Shown here: one piece after another, positions 1-29,762 of the stretch
How positions within the stretch are numbered: position 1 is the stretch's first letter
Layout of the letters: every line of letters starts with the position of its first letter
From: Flaccisagitta enflata
Lineage: Eukaryota; Chaetognatha; Sagittoidea; Aphragmophora
Reading direction: 5' to 3'
NCBI GenBank assembly: GCA_965153355.1
Contig: OZ231127.1
Span: 83,018,001-83,082,000 of the forward strand
DNA: 64,000 bases
Program-made: the position numbers and the translations under genes
Notes under the pieces: model-generated
The model's input: only the letters and a program-made list of their open reading frames with translations
Told to the model about the DNA's origin: nothing
Databases searched by the model: none

Positions 1-33
1 AGATCGAAAAAACTTTTTTTTTCACTATCAGCT

Positions 34-354
34 TTATTAGTCGCGTGCACGCGACTCTACAACCCGCTTTGTCGGTCGGTCTGTCGGTCCGTCCGTCCGT
101 CCGTCCGTCGGTCCGTCACAATTTACTTTTCTATTATACTTTAAGTAAGTTATTTCTAGTCATTCTAAGTCATTTTAAGTCATTCTAAGACATTCTAAGT
201 CATTCTAACTTCTTTCAATTAGGTCAAAGTAGTCATTTTAGGTCTTTTATGTCATTTAAAGTTGTCTTGAGTCATTTTAAGTCATCTGAGTCATTAAAAG
301 TCATCATAAGTTATTTACGTCTCGCACGCGACTTACAGGTGTTGGCCTTTCTTG
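34..354 (-). mobile_element. Hairpin-ended (HINE-like) repeat, AGTCGCG subfamily
   Basis: The hairpin AGTCGCGTGCACGCGACT is at 39-56. A tract of CGGT/CCGT units and a degenerate AGTCATTCTA tandem array follow, then GCACGCGACTTACAGGTGTT and GGCCTTTCTTGT at the 5' end. The 5' motif complements the hairpin arm. Confidence 0.75.
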
Positions 355-776
355 TCAATCATCATGATTAATCGCATTTCGCATTTTAGTGAGAGGAAAA
401 AAAAGTCCACTTGCAGTCAAACCATTTTTAGGAGTTTTACAATGATTTTTTTCTAATTTATGGGATAATCCTAATCATAATCGCGCTGAAAAAAAGAAAG
501 AAACTTGCCTTTCCATGCATTGCATTGTTTTTTTTTTACGCAACTAACCAATCTAACTATGAGAGTTTCTGCAGCGTGAATGCGCCTAATTGAGTTGTCG
601 ATCGGTCCGTCGGTGTGATCGTTAGCATTTCGCTTCAATTACGTTGGCATCGGGGTCCCTGATTTGTTTAGTCGTCAAAACTTACAAACATATTGACATC
701 TTAAATTTGAATGAAAAGATTTAAAACGGGATCAAATGTATTAAAGATGTATTAAAAGAATGCAAAAGGGAAGAAA

Positions 777-891
777 GCAAGGCCATGGAGGCCAATGAGG
801 TGCGCCGTGTGGATCGTCGAACGAATGCGTTACGGACAGACCGACAGACAGACACAGCCAGTTATAGAGGTGCCTTGGCGCACCTAAAAAA
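777..891 (+). mobile_element. Hairpin-ended (HINE-like) repeat, AGGTGCG subfamily
   Basis: Starts CAAGGCCATGGAGGCCAATG, has the 5' motif AGGTGCGCC, a GACC/GACA tract, and ends GGCGCACCTAAAAAA after the arm AGGTGCC. Short (115 bp) and complete. Confidence 0.8.
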
Positions 892-2097
892 TAGAAAGAA
901 AGATAGAAGCTATTCGACCACCTCGACCTCGAAATAGTTTTTCTCTGCTTCGTCTCATTTCTTATTTTCCACTCGAGTTTGGGTTGTCAATCATCGCTTT
1001 TCAGAAAACTGCGCGTCATGTCAATCGTCGCTTTTTATTGCCTATTGGGGGAAAATGTTCTAAAAACTAACACGTGGTTTCTATGAATCTGAAATATCTT
1101 GTGCTTATATCGTCATTCACTAACTATGATTAAGGTGTAAAATTAAACATTTATGCAAAGTAATGCGCATCAGCACATGATACTCAACATTTCAGTTTTT
1201 GAAACTTTCAACTTTATGCAATTATGCTGGGACCCGACAATTTAGTTGCCGAATTGTGTGCTTGAACGAATTAGTAAAATTTAGTAATTCCTTTTATCTT
1301 TTGTTCTAATCTCATTCTTCTTTGCCTCAGGGGTTAGTTCGAGTCGGGAATGTACAACTTGGAGCTACTAAACCACGCGCGTCGGGTTCGTGAAAAAAAA
1401 AGAAATCGACTGGGAAGACAAGATTAAGAATTTTTTTTCTTTAAACTGTCGTGAAAACTAAAAATTTAAAGCTTCGACGAACCAACGGCGACAGTAATAA
1501 CTCGATTAACCCAAGAAGGAAATTATATTTTCAACTTTCTACGTAGAAGACACTTTAAAAGAATTCTCTACCGGTTTTTTTTCTCTGTCGGCCTTCACAG
1601 GAAGGAAAAGGTGAACCTCTTTTTTTTATTCAAATTCTGCTGCCCTTGAGAGAGTCACAAAAGGAGGTTCCATGACAAAACAATTAAGAAAACCGAGTAA
1701 AACGGAAAAAATAAGATAATTTGCATTTGCTTACAAAACGGGAAAACCAGAAACGTAAAACTGAAATAGAAACAAATTTTTGAAGGCAGATAAGATTTCA
1801 AATCTGAACTTAAGCTTAGGAAGTCGGACAAATCAAATTTGTGTCCAAATATCAAATTGAAACAACAACAACGACGACGACAGACCAGTCACCATCGTAA
1901 GCTGCACCCGTCTCACCCTTACCGTTAACGAATAAAGCCGTTTTTCTGCACATATGCGCTATGAAATAATGGTGTAAATCTACCCATTGTGGCTTAAGAA
2001 GAAACAACGAACGTTCATAAGGCGGCGTAAGTCGTCAAATAAAGAAAAAGACAAAAGATCAAATCTTCAAGTCCAATCCCAAAGGACACGATCTACA

Positions 2098-19528
<17,431 letters not shown>

Positions 19529-19966
19529 AAACTCGTTGTGATTTGCAATGTTTTGTTTTGTTGATCTGATTATTCTATGATATTCCCTCAAAGCTATTTA
19601 CATGATATATTTTTGCTACCACTTGAAACAATTTCTCACCATGCAGATAAAAAAAAACTTATCCTGAAATTGAAAACTTTCTATTTATTGTTGCGGGAGG
19701 TCAGTACAATAATCATCAAACCAAAACGAGGAGTTTTGCTGGCTTTATTTTTCTGCCAAACCAAAACCAATATTTTGGAAACGTTCAATTTGATATTAGC
19801 TTCCTTGGATTTTCGTACTTTGATCCCTCTTTCGGCCGATGCAGCAAATATGTAATGCTGCCCCTGCCCAAGTACGCGCGACTATTTTTGAATCTCTGAG
19901 GTACCAGTTGAAAATAAGCTGAAAGTGGATTAGGTTTATGTTTGTTTGATGATCATCTGTAATGAA
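19529..19966 (+). other. Downstream flank and probable 3' untranslated region of the EXD2-like gene
   Basis: Unique AT-rich sequence directly after the stop. Nothing else is supported in it. Confidence 0.5.
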
Positions 19967-20750
19967 AACAAGGCCGGATACACGGCTACCCCAGTCGCAT
20001 GCGGGTGTGCAGGGGCAGGGGAGAAAGTTACTTGGGCAGGAGTGGTGAGCTCAAAAAGCTCATGAACGCCAAAAAAGTGAATAGTCGCAAATGCGTTAGA
20101 TGGTCAGCGGTACCCGTGCCCTGCCTAAGTAGGTTGTGGTTGAAGTTGAGGGGGGAGCAGGGCAGCGGCCCCGAAGGGGTCAATGACCTATGGGGGATTT
20201 TCTCCTCCTCCTCCTCCTTCTCCGTCCCTCCCCCCTCAAATCCCAGTCTCGAGGCCCAAATTCCAGTCTTAAGGCCCAAATCCCAGTCTTGAGGCCCAAA
20301 TCCCAGCCTCCAGGCCCAAATCCTAGCCTCAAGGCCCAAATCCTAGCCTGGAGGCTGAGTTTTGGGCCTCAAGGCCAGGATCTGGGCCTCTTGGCTGAGA
20401 TTTTGACATTGAGGCTGAAATATGGGCCTCAAGACTGAAATCTGGGCCTCCAGGCTAGGATTTAGGCCTTGAGGCTAGGATTTGGGCCTTGAGGCTGGGA
20501 TGTGGGCCTCAAGACTGGGATTTGAGCCTCGAGACTGGAATTTGGGCCTTGAGACTGGGATTTGACGGGGGGGGGATGTAGAAGAAGGAGAAGGAGAAGA
20601 AGGAGAAAATCCCCATATGTGTGAAAGCATAGGTCATCGACCCCTTCGGGGCCGCTGCCCAAAAGGGGACTGACCGACAAACTGACCGACCAACCAACCA
20701 ACCGACAGACGGACAAAGTGGGGTATAGAGTCGCGTAGCACTCGACTAAA
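19967..20750 (+). mobile_element. Long HINE-like repeat enclosing a 501-bp inverted-repeat module
   Basis: Starts ACAAGGCCGGATACACGGC, with AGTCGCATGCGGG as 5' motif, and ends GAGTCGCGTAGCACTCGACTAAA. Between them lies the inverted-repeat module 20160-20660. Confidence 0.7.
20160..20660. mobile_element. 501-bp module with inverted ends GGGCAGCGGCCCC
   Basis: GGGCAGCGGCCCCGAAGGGG at the left is mirrored by CCCCTTCGGGGCCGCTGCCC at the right. The interior is a tandem array of about 20 bp with core GGCCCAAATCCCAGTCT, inverted past the middle. It is homologous at both ends and in its left flank to the module at 34048-34549. Confidence 0.75.
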
Positions 20751-21137
20751 TATGACCATGATTGGCTCTTAGACTGTAGGCTACGATTTTAGCAGCTCTT
20801 ACACTTAGATCTTTTGTTTTGATAGCGAGATTTTTCGGCATCAAGATTTGTGAAGGAAGAGAAAGAAAACAAAATGTTATGTGAAAAGAAACAAAATGGC
20901 AACACTATTCAATAGCACGAAACTAATGATACTGGAACGAAAATGAAAGGAAGGCCGAAAAAGAGAGAAAAAAAAAGGGAGTTGGAAGAAAGTTAGAGAA
21001 AAAGAAAGAAAGTTAGAGAGAATGAAAAAAGTTAGAGAGAATGAAAGAAAGTTAGAAAGAAATGAATAAAGAGAAAGCGAGAGAGATCTAGAGAGAAAGA
21101 AAGAAATATGTTACGGAGGAATAATTGAAGGAGTGGA
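20751..21137. other. Non-coding stretch, purine-rich
   Basis: AGAGAGAAAG-type degenerate purine repeats in the second half; no gene seen. Confidence 0.6.
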
Positions 21138-21300
21138 AACAAGGCCGTATACATACACTTGCCCCCAGTCGCCGACGGGTGGGCAGGGGCAGCAAAACAA
21201 ACAAAAAAAAAACTCACGTTACAAAAAAAGTTACCAATGGTTGGAAAGACCGAGCGACGCGAAGTTCCAGAGTCGCGTGTCGCGTGTCCGCGACTCAAAA
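21138..21300 (+). mobile_element. Hairpin-ended (HINE-like) repeat
   Basis: ACAAGGCCGTATACA start, AGTCGCCGACGGGTGGGCAG, and end GTCCGCGACTCAAAA. The GACC tract is nearly lost. Confidence 0.7.
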
Positions 21301-21797
21301 TGAATGAATCAAAGTATGAGAGAAAGGTACACTTTGTTTTTTTAAGGAAGTTATTTCTTGGTTGAAGCCTTCAAAAGAGATAGAGATAGCTACAGTTAAA
21401 AAAAACTACATTAGTATTGATTTCTAAGTGATTTCAAGCCTTGATGTTTATAAACTTGATCTTAAAAGAAAAAAAAATGTTATGAAAGAAAGAAAGCCAA
21501 GCTATGGCCAATAAGTGCGTCTCACTGATTAGAATATGTGAACGAACATTTTAAATGAATGATTGAAAAAATGAATGAATGAATGAACGAACAACCTAAT
21601 GGAATTGAATGTGGGAAGGCAAGAGAGGTAACACTTACAGGAACGAAGAGGGATGTAAAAACAAACCAAAGCAAAGCAAAGACACACAAAAACCAAAAAG
21701 CATACAAACAAACAAACAGAAACTAACAAAAACAATAAAAAACATACAAGGCAAATACACTATCGAACAAGAAAAACGAAAAAGAGATAAAGAAGAC

Positions 21798-21800
21798 AGT

Positions 21801-21859
<59 letters not shown>

Positions 21860-21870
21860 GAAGGAAGGAA
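21798..21870. repeat. GAAA microsatellite
   Basis: Pure (GAAA)n ending in GGAA units, abutting the next mobile repeat. Confidence 0.95.
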
Positions 21871-21876
21871 TAATGA

Positions 21877-22044
21877 AACAAGGCCGGATACACGGTCACC
21901 AGTTGCGGACGGGTGGGCAGGGGCAGAAATGCGCGTTTTCACACCTTCCAACTGGATCATTACAGACCGACAGACTGACGGACGGACCAACGGACGGATG
22001 GACGGACAAAGCCTCTTATAGAGTTGCGTGTCCGCAACTAAAAA
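21877..22044 (+). mobile_element. Hairpin-ended (HINE-like) repeat, AGTTGCG subfamily, intact
   Basis: ACAAGGCCGGATACACGG, AGTTGCGGACGGGTGGGCAG, a GACGGACC tract, CAAAGCCTCTTATAG, then the hairpin AGTTGCGTGTCCGCAACT and AAAAA. The 5' motif AGTTGCGGAC is the exact complement of GTCCGCAACT. Good reference copy. Confidence 0.85.
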
Positions 22045-22967
22045 GAAAGAAACAAAGTGGATTGAACCGGCAGACTAACCAACGGGCGGATTGATGGCAG
22101 TATTGACTGGCGGACTGGCGGACTCGCTGACTTATAGAGTCTCGTGCAAGTGGTTGAAATTGTTTGGTCCGTGACTTAGAAGATACAAATTGATTATTGA
22201 GTACATGTCATTTCACATTTAAGCAATGTTGGAAGGGTGGATCAATCCATTTGAAAAGATCCGGATAAATCTGGATGGATTAAAATGGACTTTTTCAAAT
22301 GAATTTTTGAAAAAAATCTGTTTTTTTTTTTTATGGATTTTTTCAAGGTTTTTTTTTGCAAAAAATGACCAAACTTAGGAGGAAAATGATTTTGAATGAT
22401 TTCAAGTCCTCATTAAGACAAACTTTTATTTTCTCACAGATTTTGTTGTCTCTGAACATAAGATGGCATTTGTTTCTGGGAAAACTTTACCTGCCCACAG
22501 CCTAAAGCACTTTCAACTCTGTGCGATTTAACAGGGTGAGCAAACAATTTGTACTTGCTGTATAGCTTGAAAACCATACTTGTTATGGGAGTTATCATGT
22601 TATGAGCAAAAATTTGAACCAGAGTATCTCAGTCATACTAAAAGTAGAAACTAAGAACAGCTGACATGACAGTTTCCATGCATGGCCATGACACGTACTT
22701 AAGAAAAGGAAATCAGATTAGGACATGATTTTATTTGCTGAGCTGTGTTAATTCAAAAATGAAGGTTTATTTGCCCCTAGATGGATTGTGTGAGAATGAA
22801 TGTATCAAGGGGAGTGAGGTCATCTAAGAGGGGTTTCAGTCAACAAAAGCGATATATCAATCAAATTTTTCACAAGAAATAAATGTTTTTTTCACCAAAA
22901 AAATCTTTTGTGACTTGCTACTCACATCCCTGTTAGTCTAAAACGTATTCTGCTGTTTACCATTCAT
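22045..22967. other. AT-rich stretch, no gene seen
   Basis: A degraded GACGG-type tract follows the previous element (to about 22140); the rest is unremarkable. Confidence 0.5.
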
Positions 22968-23133
22968 CATTGCGGACACGCAATTCTATAAGAGGCTTTG
23001 TCCATCCGTCAGTCGGTCCGTCGGTTGGTTGGTCGGTCAGTCCGTAGAGGTGATCGAGTCGAAAAGTGGGAAAACGCGCATGTCCGCCCCTGCCCACCCG
23101 TCCGCAACTGGTGGCCGTGTATCCGGCCTTGTT
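22968..23133 (-). mobile_element. Hairpin-ended (HINE-like) repeat, AGTTGCG subfamily
   Basis: Left end TTGCGGACACGCAATTCTAT, right end GTCCGCAACTGGTGGCC and GTGTATCCGGCCTTGTT. The end motifs complement each other. Confidence 0.8.
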
Positions 23134-23279
23134 CCTTATATTAAGGTTGAAAAATAACCTAGTTTTTAAATTTGCACATTAACATTAACTTGAACATTAA
23201 CTTGAACATTAACTAGATAGAATTTCTCCAAATCTAGGTGTCTTTTCTATAGATTTGATGGCTAGTACGTACAAGATTT

Positions 23280-23481
23280 TTTGTCGCGTGCTACGCGACT
23301 CTACATCTGGCTTCATCGGTCCGTTGGTCTGTCCGTCCATCGTTCCGTCCATCACACTTTACTTTTTTTGGGTTTCTGCGATTTTTGGCCTCACTGCTCC
23401 TGCCCAAATGATCTGGTGACCTCAATTTCGGCGACTGCCCACCCGCACGGGACTGGGGTAGCCGTGTATCCGGCCTTGTTT
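23280..23481 (-). mobile_element. Hairpin-ended (HINE-like) repeat, AGTCGCG subfamily
   Basis: The hairpin GTCGCGTGCTACGCGACT is at the left; CACTGCTCCTGCCC and GTAGCCGTGTATCCGGCC are at the right. Confidence 0.8.
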
Positions 23482-25120
23482 GCACACCCTGTTACTCCAT
23501 GGCGCATTTTTGAAAAAATCAACAATTTGAAAAAAAATCTCTGATTTTATCCAGATTAATCCAAATGGATTTTAATAAAAAATGGATTTTTAAACAACCC
23601 TGCGTTATTCCTCAGCATGAACATCGCCAAGTACATCGGCACAGAATAAAATCGGCTTTGCTTTGTTCCCCTTCCCAACCAATTTACGACTTTCATCAAA
23701 ATATGCAGATTTTTTGATTAGAAGCAATTTATTAGTTATTAAACTAATGACCCAAGGCTATAGAAAAAATGAATTAAAAAGATTAACATCAAGATTTTTT
23801 AGAAACAAACAGGATATTTTGACAAAATATAATATTCCTAATTTGGAAGATTTTTTAAAAAGTGTATTTCACTAATTTTTTTTGGTGGGAGGCTATGAGA
23901 ATCTTTTGACCTACTTGTCGCAGACCATAGTCAAACACCGCTAATTTAAAAAAGGAGGAAGGAGTTTACAATAACGCCCCTCAATTTTTCAATTTTTTGC
24001 CTGATAGTTTGTCAGGTGATCTCATTAAAATACAAGTAAAAATAATTAATGAGGAAGGAGTTTACAATAACGCCCCTCAATTTTTTATGTACTTTTTGCA
24101 TAATATTGATAAAATAGTATTTTTTAAAAAAATAAAAAGAAATTTTTCCTATAATAAAAGGTTTTGAAAATGATTGGGAAAAACATGATTTCTTAATGAT
24201 ATCATAGTGCTTTCCTGGTGATTTTCGAAATCTCTTCAAACCATGCAGTGAAGGACACTTTTGAAGTAAGTGTGCCCCACCTGTACTTGGGTCTTGGAGA
24301 TTATATACATATATATAGATTTATATATATGTATATATGGGGCGAAACCCTTTTTTTGGGTACAGGACTCCAACTGATGACCAGAAACTGGGTGGTTTGT
24401 TGTATTATTAATTATATTTTCAAAAAAAATTTTTCTTTTTTTGGACATGTACAAAAACTTTTTACCCCTCATGGAGACCTATCATCCCATGATATATCTT
24501 CTCTGAAGATGAAGGCTTTTTCCCTTTAATCACTAAGAAATGAAAATAACCTAACCAAATATAGTAGAAATTCACCTATATCCCACCCCTAATAGATTTA
24601 AGGGACTCGGCTGGGGGAATGCGGACACCTGGCCCCCCTTTTTTCTATTAGGTAAAATTTTAACCAAATTTGGGCTGAGTTGGTGGTCCCGATCAATGCC
24701 AGAAGACAGCTCTAACAATACCCTTACCCTAAAATAAATTGTATCTCATAAAATACACTAAAAAAGTTTTTAAGATAGAAAAAAATATGATACATTTAGT
24801 AAAAAGTATATACCTAAGGAATTTTGATAGTGTTTCAAAAAACCATATTTTAGGTATGTATGTGTATGTAATGGAAGCTTACACTATATAAATGTCCATA
24901 TTCTTTTCAATTTTTCTTTAAATTTTTCTTTTATTTTGATTTTGGTAATTGTATGAGTTTTCTAGTATGAATTGTTGCACATGTCACATGCAATACACGA
25001 AGAGATGAATTCATACTCACGAAGGTAGTGAAGCACTTCTTGGATATATCAACCTTAATTAAATGCATCACCGAGGCGGAACACCTGTCAAGGGGATTAT
25101 TAGTTACTAGTTCTTTTGCA
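23482..25120. other. AT-rich block with an unidentified open frame
   Basis: The frame 23663-23875 (+) has no ATG at its start. It reads ...LVIKLMTQGYRKNELKRLTS and ends LEDFLKSVFH. It looks like the C-terminal tail of a longer protein, perhaps from a mobile element, but I cannot name it. A direct repeat of about 33 bp (GGAAGGAGTTTACAATAACG and on) occurs at 23956 and 24052. Confidence 0.35.
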
Positions 25121-25122
25121 GG

Positions 25123-25305
<183 letters not shown>

Positions 25306-25552
25306 ACACACAAAAAGAACCTCCAGAAATGATACTTAGTTTGTTATGGAGGGGATTGAAAAATGTAGCTTAGGCAAAAGTGTGAGATTAAAAATCGTTG
25401 CGCTGGAAATGTAAAGAATTCCAAGAATGGCGAATTCCACAACGCCAGCAGTGCGGAGGCCCAACAACCTCCCTAAAAAAAGAAAGAAGGAAAAAAAAAA
25501 AGACACAAAAAAAAAAAAAAAAAAAAAAAAAACAAAAAAAAAAAAAAAAAAA

Positions 25553-25931
25553 GAAGACCGACTACACAGCTATTCGAGTCGCGTGCAGGTGGGTATGGGC
25601 AGTTATGAAAAAGCTTAAACAGACATTTTGGCAGGGACAGTGTTGCAAAAACCGCATGTAACGGCCGCAAAAGCTAAGTGATATGGACTGACAGACTTAC
25701 AAACAGACATAGGTACAGTTGAAACCCGCTCTAACGGATTTCAAGGGACCATCAAGTTTTTTTTTTTGTTTATAAGAGGAATTCTGTTATTGCCATCATA
25801 AGAAATGAAAGAAAATGAGTTGAAGGAACCAGTAATTTGCATCTGTAATAAGCGGAATTCCTTTGCTGGCGGATCCGTTAGAGTGGGGTTCAAATATAGT
25901 TTTTTATTGAGCTTCGTGCACATGACTAAAA
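25553..25931 (+). mobile_element. HINE-like repeat split by a small inverted-repeat element
   Basis: The 5' part (GAGTCGCGTGCAGGTGGGTA, GACAGAC tract) runs to 25715. The 3' part TTCGTGCACATGACTAAAAA resumes at about 25898. Removing 25716-25897 restores normal order. Confidence 0.6.
25716..25897. mobile_element. Pogo/Tigger-like MITE inside a HINE-like repeat
   Basis: Left end TA|CAGTTGAAACCCGCTCTAAC, right end GTTAGAGTGGGGTTCAAATA. Inverted ends with TA flanks match the style of Tc1/mariner-pogo MITEs; homologous to 36305-36479. Confidence 0.7.
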
Positions 25932-26081
25932 ACTAGGCCATGTACACGGTTACCTTAGTCGCGTGCAGGTGGGCATGGGTAGTAAAAAAAAGAAGAGAAA
26001 TATGTGACACATCAATGGAGCAACTGATTGACCGACCAAAAACAAAACTCATTCTGACAGTCGTGTCGCACAGGACTTAAA
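25930..26081 (+). mobile_element. Hairpin-ended (HINE-like) repeat, degraded
   Basis: CTAGGCCATGTACACGG start, AGTCGCGTGCAGGTGGGCAT, and end GTCGTGTCGCACAGGACTTA. Follows the previous copy head to tail. Confidence 0.6.
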
Positions 26082-26190
26082 GCAAGACCGTTTACACAAG
26101 AATCCATTTCACAGGCGGGTGGGCAGAGTAGTTTACATGAAATCTTAACGAAGGATTCTTAGCAGGAGCTCGAGTAGTACAACGCTAAAA
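26082..26190 (+). mobile_element. HINE-like repeat, strongly degraded
   Basis: CAAGACCGTTTACACAAG and GGCGGGTGGGCAGAG recall the 5' block; the end CTAAAAG is all that remains of the 3' side. Confidence 0.4.
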
Positions 26191-26192
26191 GA

Positions 26193-26347
26193 AACAAGGC
26201 CGGATACACGGCAAATACCTGTCACGGATGGGTGGGCAGGGCCGGAAAAGCACGCTTTCACACTTTCCAACTCTATGACCCAGGACGGACGGATGGACGG
26301 ACGGACGGATAAAGCCTCTTATCGAGTCCCTAGTCCGCGACTAAAAA
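26193..26347 (+). mobile_element. Hairpin-ended (HINE-like) repeat
   Basis: ACAAGGCCGGATACACGGC, TCACGGATGGGTGGGCAGGG, a GACGGACG tract, CAAAGCCTCTTATCG, and GTCCGCGACTAAAAA. Fourth copy of a head-to-tail cluster. Confidence 0.8.
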
Positions 26348-26781
26348 GAATTATAAACGCTAAAAAAGAAAAACAAAGTGTGACCAACTGACCGATCGAC
26401 CAACCATACAATCAACAGACATCCAAAAGTCTTACACGATGCCATCATCTTAAGTACATCACTATACATAAACTCTCCTTAAAAAGTCGTGATTGTCGCA
26501 ACATGAACAATATAAAGTCATCCAATCATCACTTTGGATGCAACAGCTACACATACACTTTTATATCGACCATGTTCGACATGCATATTCACACACAGAA
26601 AAAAAAAACACACGTATAAATGCACCCATATTTGCACTTGTACAGTCACACGCGTCTTCACACTTGAAGCACGTCCATTCTCTATCGAGTTTCACCATCG
26701 AAAGTCCATTAGGCAACAAGTCCCCGATTCTCTGCTCCGTGACCTATGAGACGCTCATCTGTATGCAGGGGGTTTGACAAT

Positions 26782-27344
<563 letters not shown>

Positions 27345-27359
27345 AGAGATGAGATACAA

Positions 27360-28412
27360 TCAATTGATTGCCCGCTCAAGTGTGTCTTTCGAGGTTTAAT
27401 GTGATCACAGTCGACCTTTTAACTGCCGGTTTTGTCGTGGGACCGGCGGTTAGACCGGCGGTTAGGCGGTGAAACAGTTGGGTTGCCGTACGTGATCGGC
27501 GGTTTTCCGGTATAGACCCGGCCCGACGTGGCGGTTGCCGAATGTGACCATCTATCACGATTCGGGATCGTTTTCGGTCAGTGCGCCAAATTTAATTTTG
27601 AAACTGTTGAGATTTGGACTTGGATCAATGATCATGCATTTTCAAGAATGAAACAATGAACAGAGTCAAAAGTGGACACCGCAGCCGCCTCGGGAGCGGA
27701 TAAACTTGACCGGAAATACAACTTTAACTGATGTTATTAAAATTCTTATGATTACTGTATATTAATAGTTTCCATCTACATTTATCAACCTGAGGTCTGC
27801 CTCTCCCAAAAAAGATAACAGTTCCGTCACCTGTTGCTATCTTCGGAAGCTTGAAGACTTACCTAAACAATAGAACATTCTACTGCATCCACATCCATGA
27901 TTGTGAATGATCTTGAGGTCACGTTTTGGCGCACCTGCGTTTCGGTGTTTGGACGTTGCCACGGAATTTCTCCCATTTGCACCACGGAATTGTTTTTATC
28001 TCTCAATCAAGGAAATTCGCGACAAATTGCGGAATCATTAGGGATAATGTAAAAGGCCCAATATTTTCTTTATATCGATTTGCCGTTCTTTAGGATGATA
28101 GCTAGCCTGCTAGGTCAACCTAAGAGTACCCACCAATTGCTCGACCAACCAATAATCTGAGCTTATCGAGTCACGAAGTATATAGAAGAAAGGAAAAAGG
28201 AGTTTTCTTCACCCCTTGCTGATAAAAGCGATGTAATATGGCTGAACTTCACACACACTCTCTATATATAAGTTTTTGTTTTTGTTTTTGTTCATTTTTT
28301 GGATGATATTATTGTTAATTACTACTTCTCAGCCTCCTAAGATTTTTTGTAGTGATAGATCGCGAAATTTGACGCTGACCCTATTTTATATGTACTAAAC
28401 TGAAATCCATAA
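27360..28412. other. Intergenic sequence, no gene seen
   Basis: A short GC-rich part (27415-27560) repeats ACCGGCGGTTAG; the rest is ordinary. Confidence 0.5.
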
Positions 28413-29762
28413 AAACAAGTGACGCGGGGTCTCAATATACTATCTAGGCGGAAAAAATCTTTCGGCATGTTTACAGTGATATCTCAGGTTTGAATCAAGT
28501 TATCATCAAAAAATCGGTGAGATAATTAAAGCTCTTCAAATTTGCAAGAGAATGACGCAAACCGCATCTCTCTAGCTCTTTCCGTTCTAAAGCTATTTAA
28601 CTTTGATGGAAATACTTCTATTTCACTTTTGCGATTTTTACTCAATATGATGATGGTATCACTTCACTCTTTTTTTAATTACTTCTAAACGCGTTGAGCT
28701 ACAGTGGGGTTCGTGGAATGACAGCCTAAACTGGAGAAAGGTATTTGAGTGTCTTTTCTTCATTTGATATTTGATATTTGAAATAAGTTCACTGAGAAAA
28801 CCTTTTGAGTTTGACCAAAATTATTTTTTCAAACATCTATAACTGCTAAAATATCAATATTTTAAGAAATATTGTCAGAACATTGCTCAAAATTAATTTG
28901 TTAACTTTCCCACAGTATGTTCTGTAAGAATATTGCTCGTTTGGCCGTTGCTAGGGGGCATCACACCTAGCAACCGCTAAATGATGCTCCCTAGCAACGG
29001 CTAAACGAGCAATATTCTTACAGGACATACTGTGGGAAAGTTGTTGCAAATTTAATTCTGAGCAATGTTCCCTGATAATATTTGTCAAAATTTTGATATT
29101 CTAGTTGTTAAAGATGTTCAAAAAGATAATTTTGGTTTCCATAGCAACCGAAAAACTCAGGGACAAAAGCATCAAGTGAACAACTTATATTTCAAATATC
29201 AAGTTTGTCATATGAAATAAAGACACTTAAATACCTTCCTCCAGTTCAGGCTGTTATTCCACGAACCCCACTGTAGAAAGATGCGGTTTGCGTATCCTGC
29301 TTGCAAATTCAAAGGGCTTCATTTATGTCACCGATTTTTCTATGATTTGATCAGTTTTGTGGAAGCTTTAAGTCTAAATGTAGCAAAAGAAGAGATAAAA
29401 ATAAATTGTGAAAAAGATCCAGAAGACCTTCGCTTCAGAGTACCTTAAGAAGCTCTACAAATCGCTTTCCTGATTTAGCATGGTACTAATTCAGTCAAAA
29501 GAAGTTCTCACTAATTATTGATGAATTTGTAACTGATTTGTATTCACTTTTACATCAATGAATACCTTTCTGTTACAGACCGAAAGATTTTTTCCGCCTA
29601 GATAGTAGTTGCGGGCGGGTTGGCAGGGGCGTCCATCCCCCGTCCACGCATACATGCACACAAAAAGCTTCCTAAACGCTTCCACTCCTCGACTTGTGCT
29701 AACGGACCTATGGACAGACGGGCAAAGCCTCTTTATGAGTTGCGTCTCCGCAACTAAAAAGC
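28413..29762 (+). mobile_element. HINE-like repeat split by the foldback element
   Basis: AACAAG at about 28413 may be its 5' end. After the foldback, AGTTGCGGGCGGGTTGGCAG, CAAAGCCTCTTTATGAG and GTCTCCGCAACTAAAAA complete a normal AGTTGCG copy. Confidence 0.5.
28440..29605. mobile_element. Foldback element with arms of several hundred bases and TA target site
   Basis: The end CTATCTAGGCGGAAAAAATC is mirrored by GATTTTTTCCGCCTAGATAG, flanked by TA on both sides. The arms match along most of their length: TGCAAATT, GCAAACCGCATC, ACAGTGGGGTTCGTGGAAT, and GAATATTGCTCGTTT around a centre near 28985. The left arm has about 120 bases not in the right arm. No open frame; the TA target fits a Tc1/mariner-type origin. 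Confidence 0.8.

Larger units (their letters stand above)
1..2097. other. Region upstream of the EXD2-like gene
   Basis: Apart from two mobile repeats (34-354, 777-891) this is AT-rich sequence with no supported gene. The promoter and any 5' untranslated exon must lie here, but I see no motif that fixes them. Confidence 0.5.

Noticed and set aside
1987-2097. Upstream extension of the first exon
   Set aside because: The frame begins with TTG, not ATG; the first ATG is at 2098 and is followed by the expected hydrophobic N-terminus.
23482-24900. Mitochondrial DNA insertion suggested by AT richness
   Set aside because: No mitochondrial gene, tRNA or rRNA motif can be recognised.
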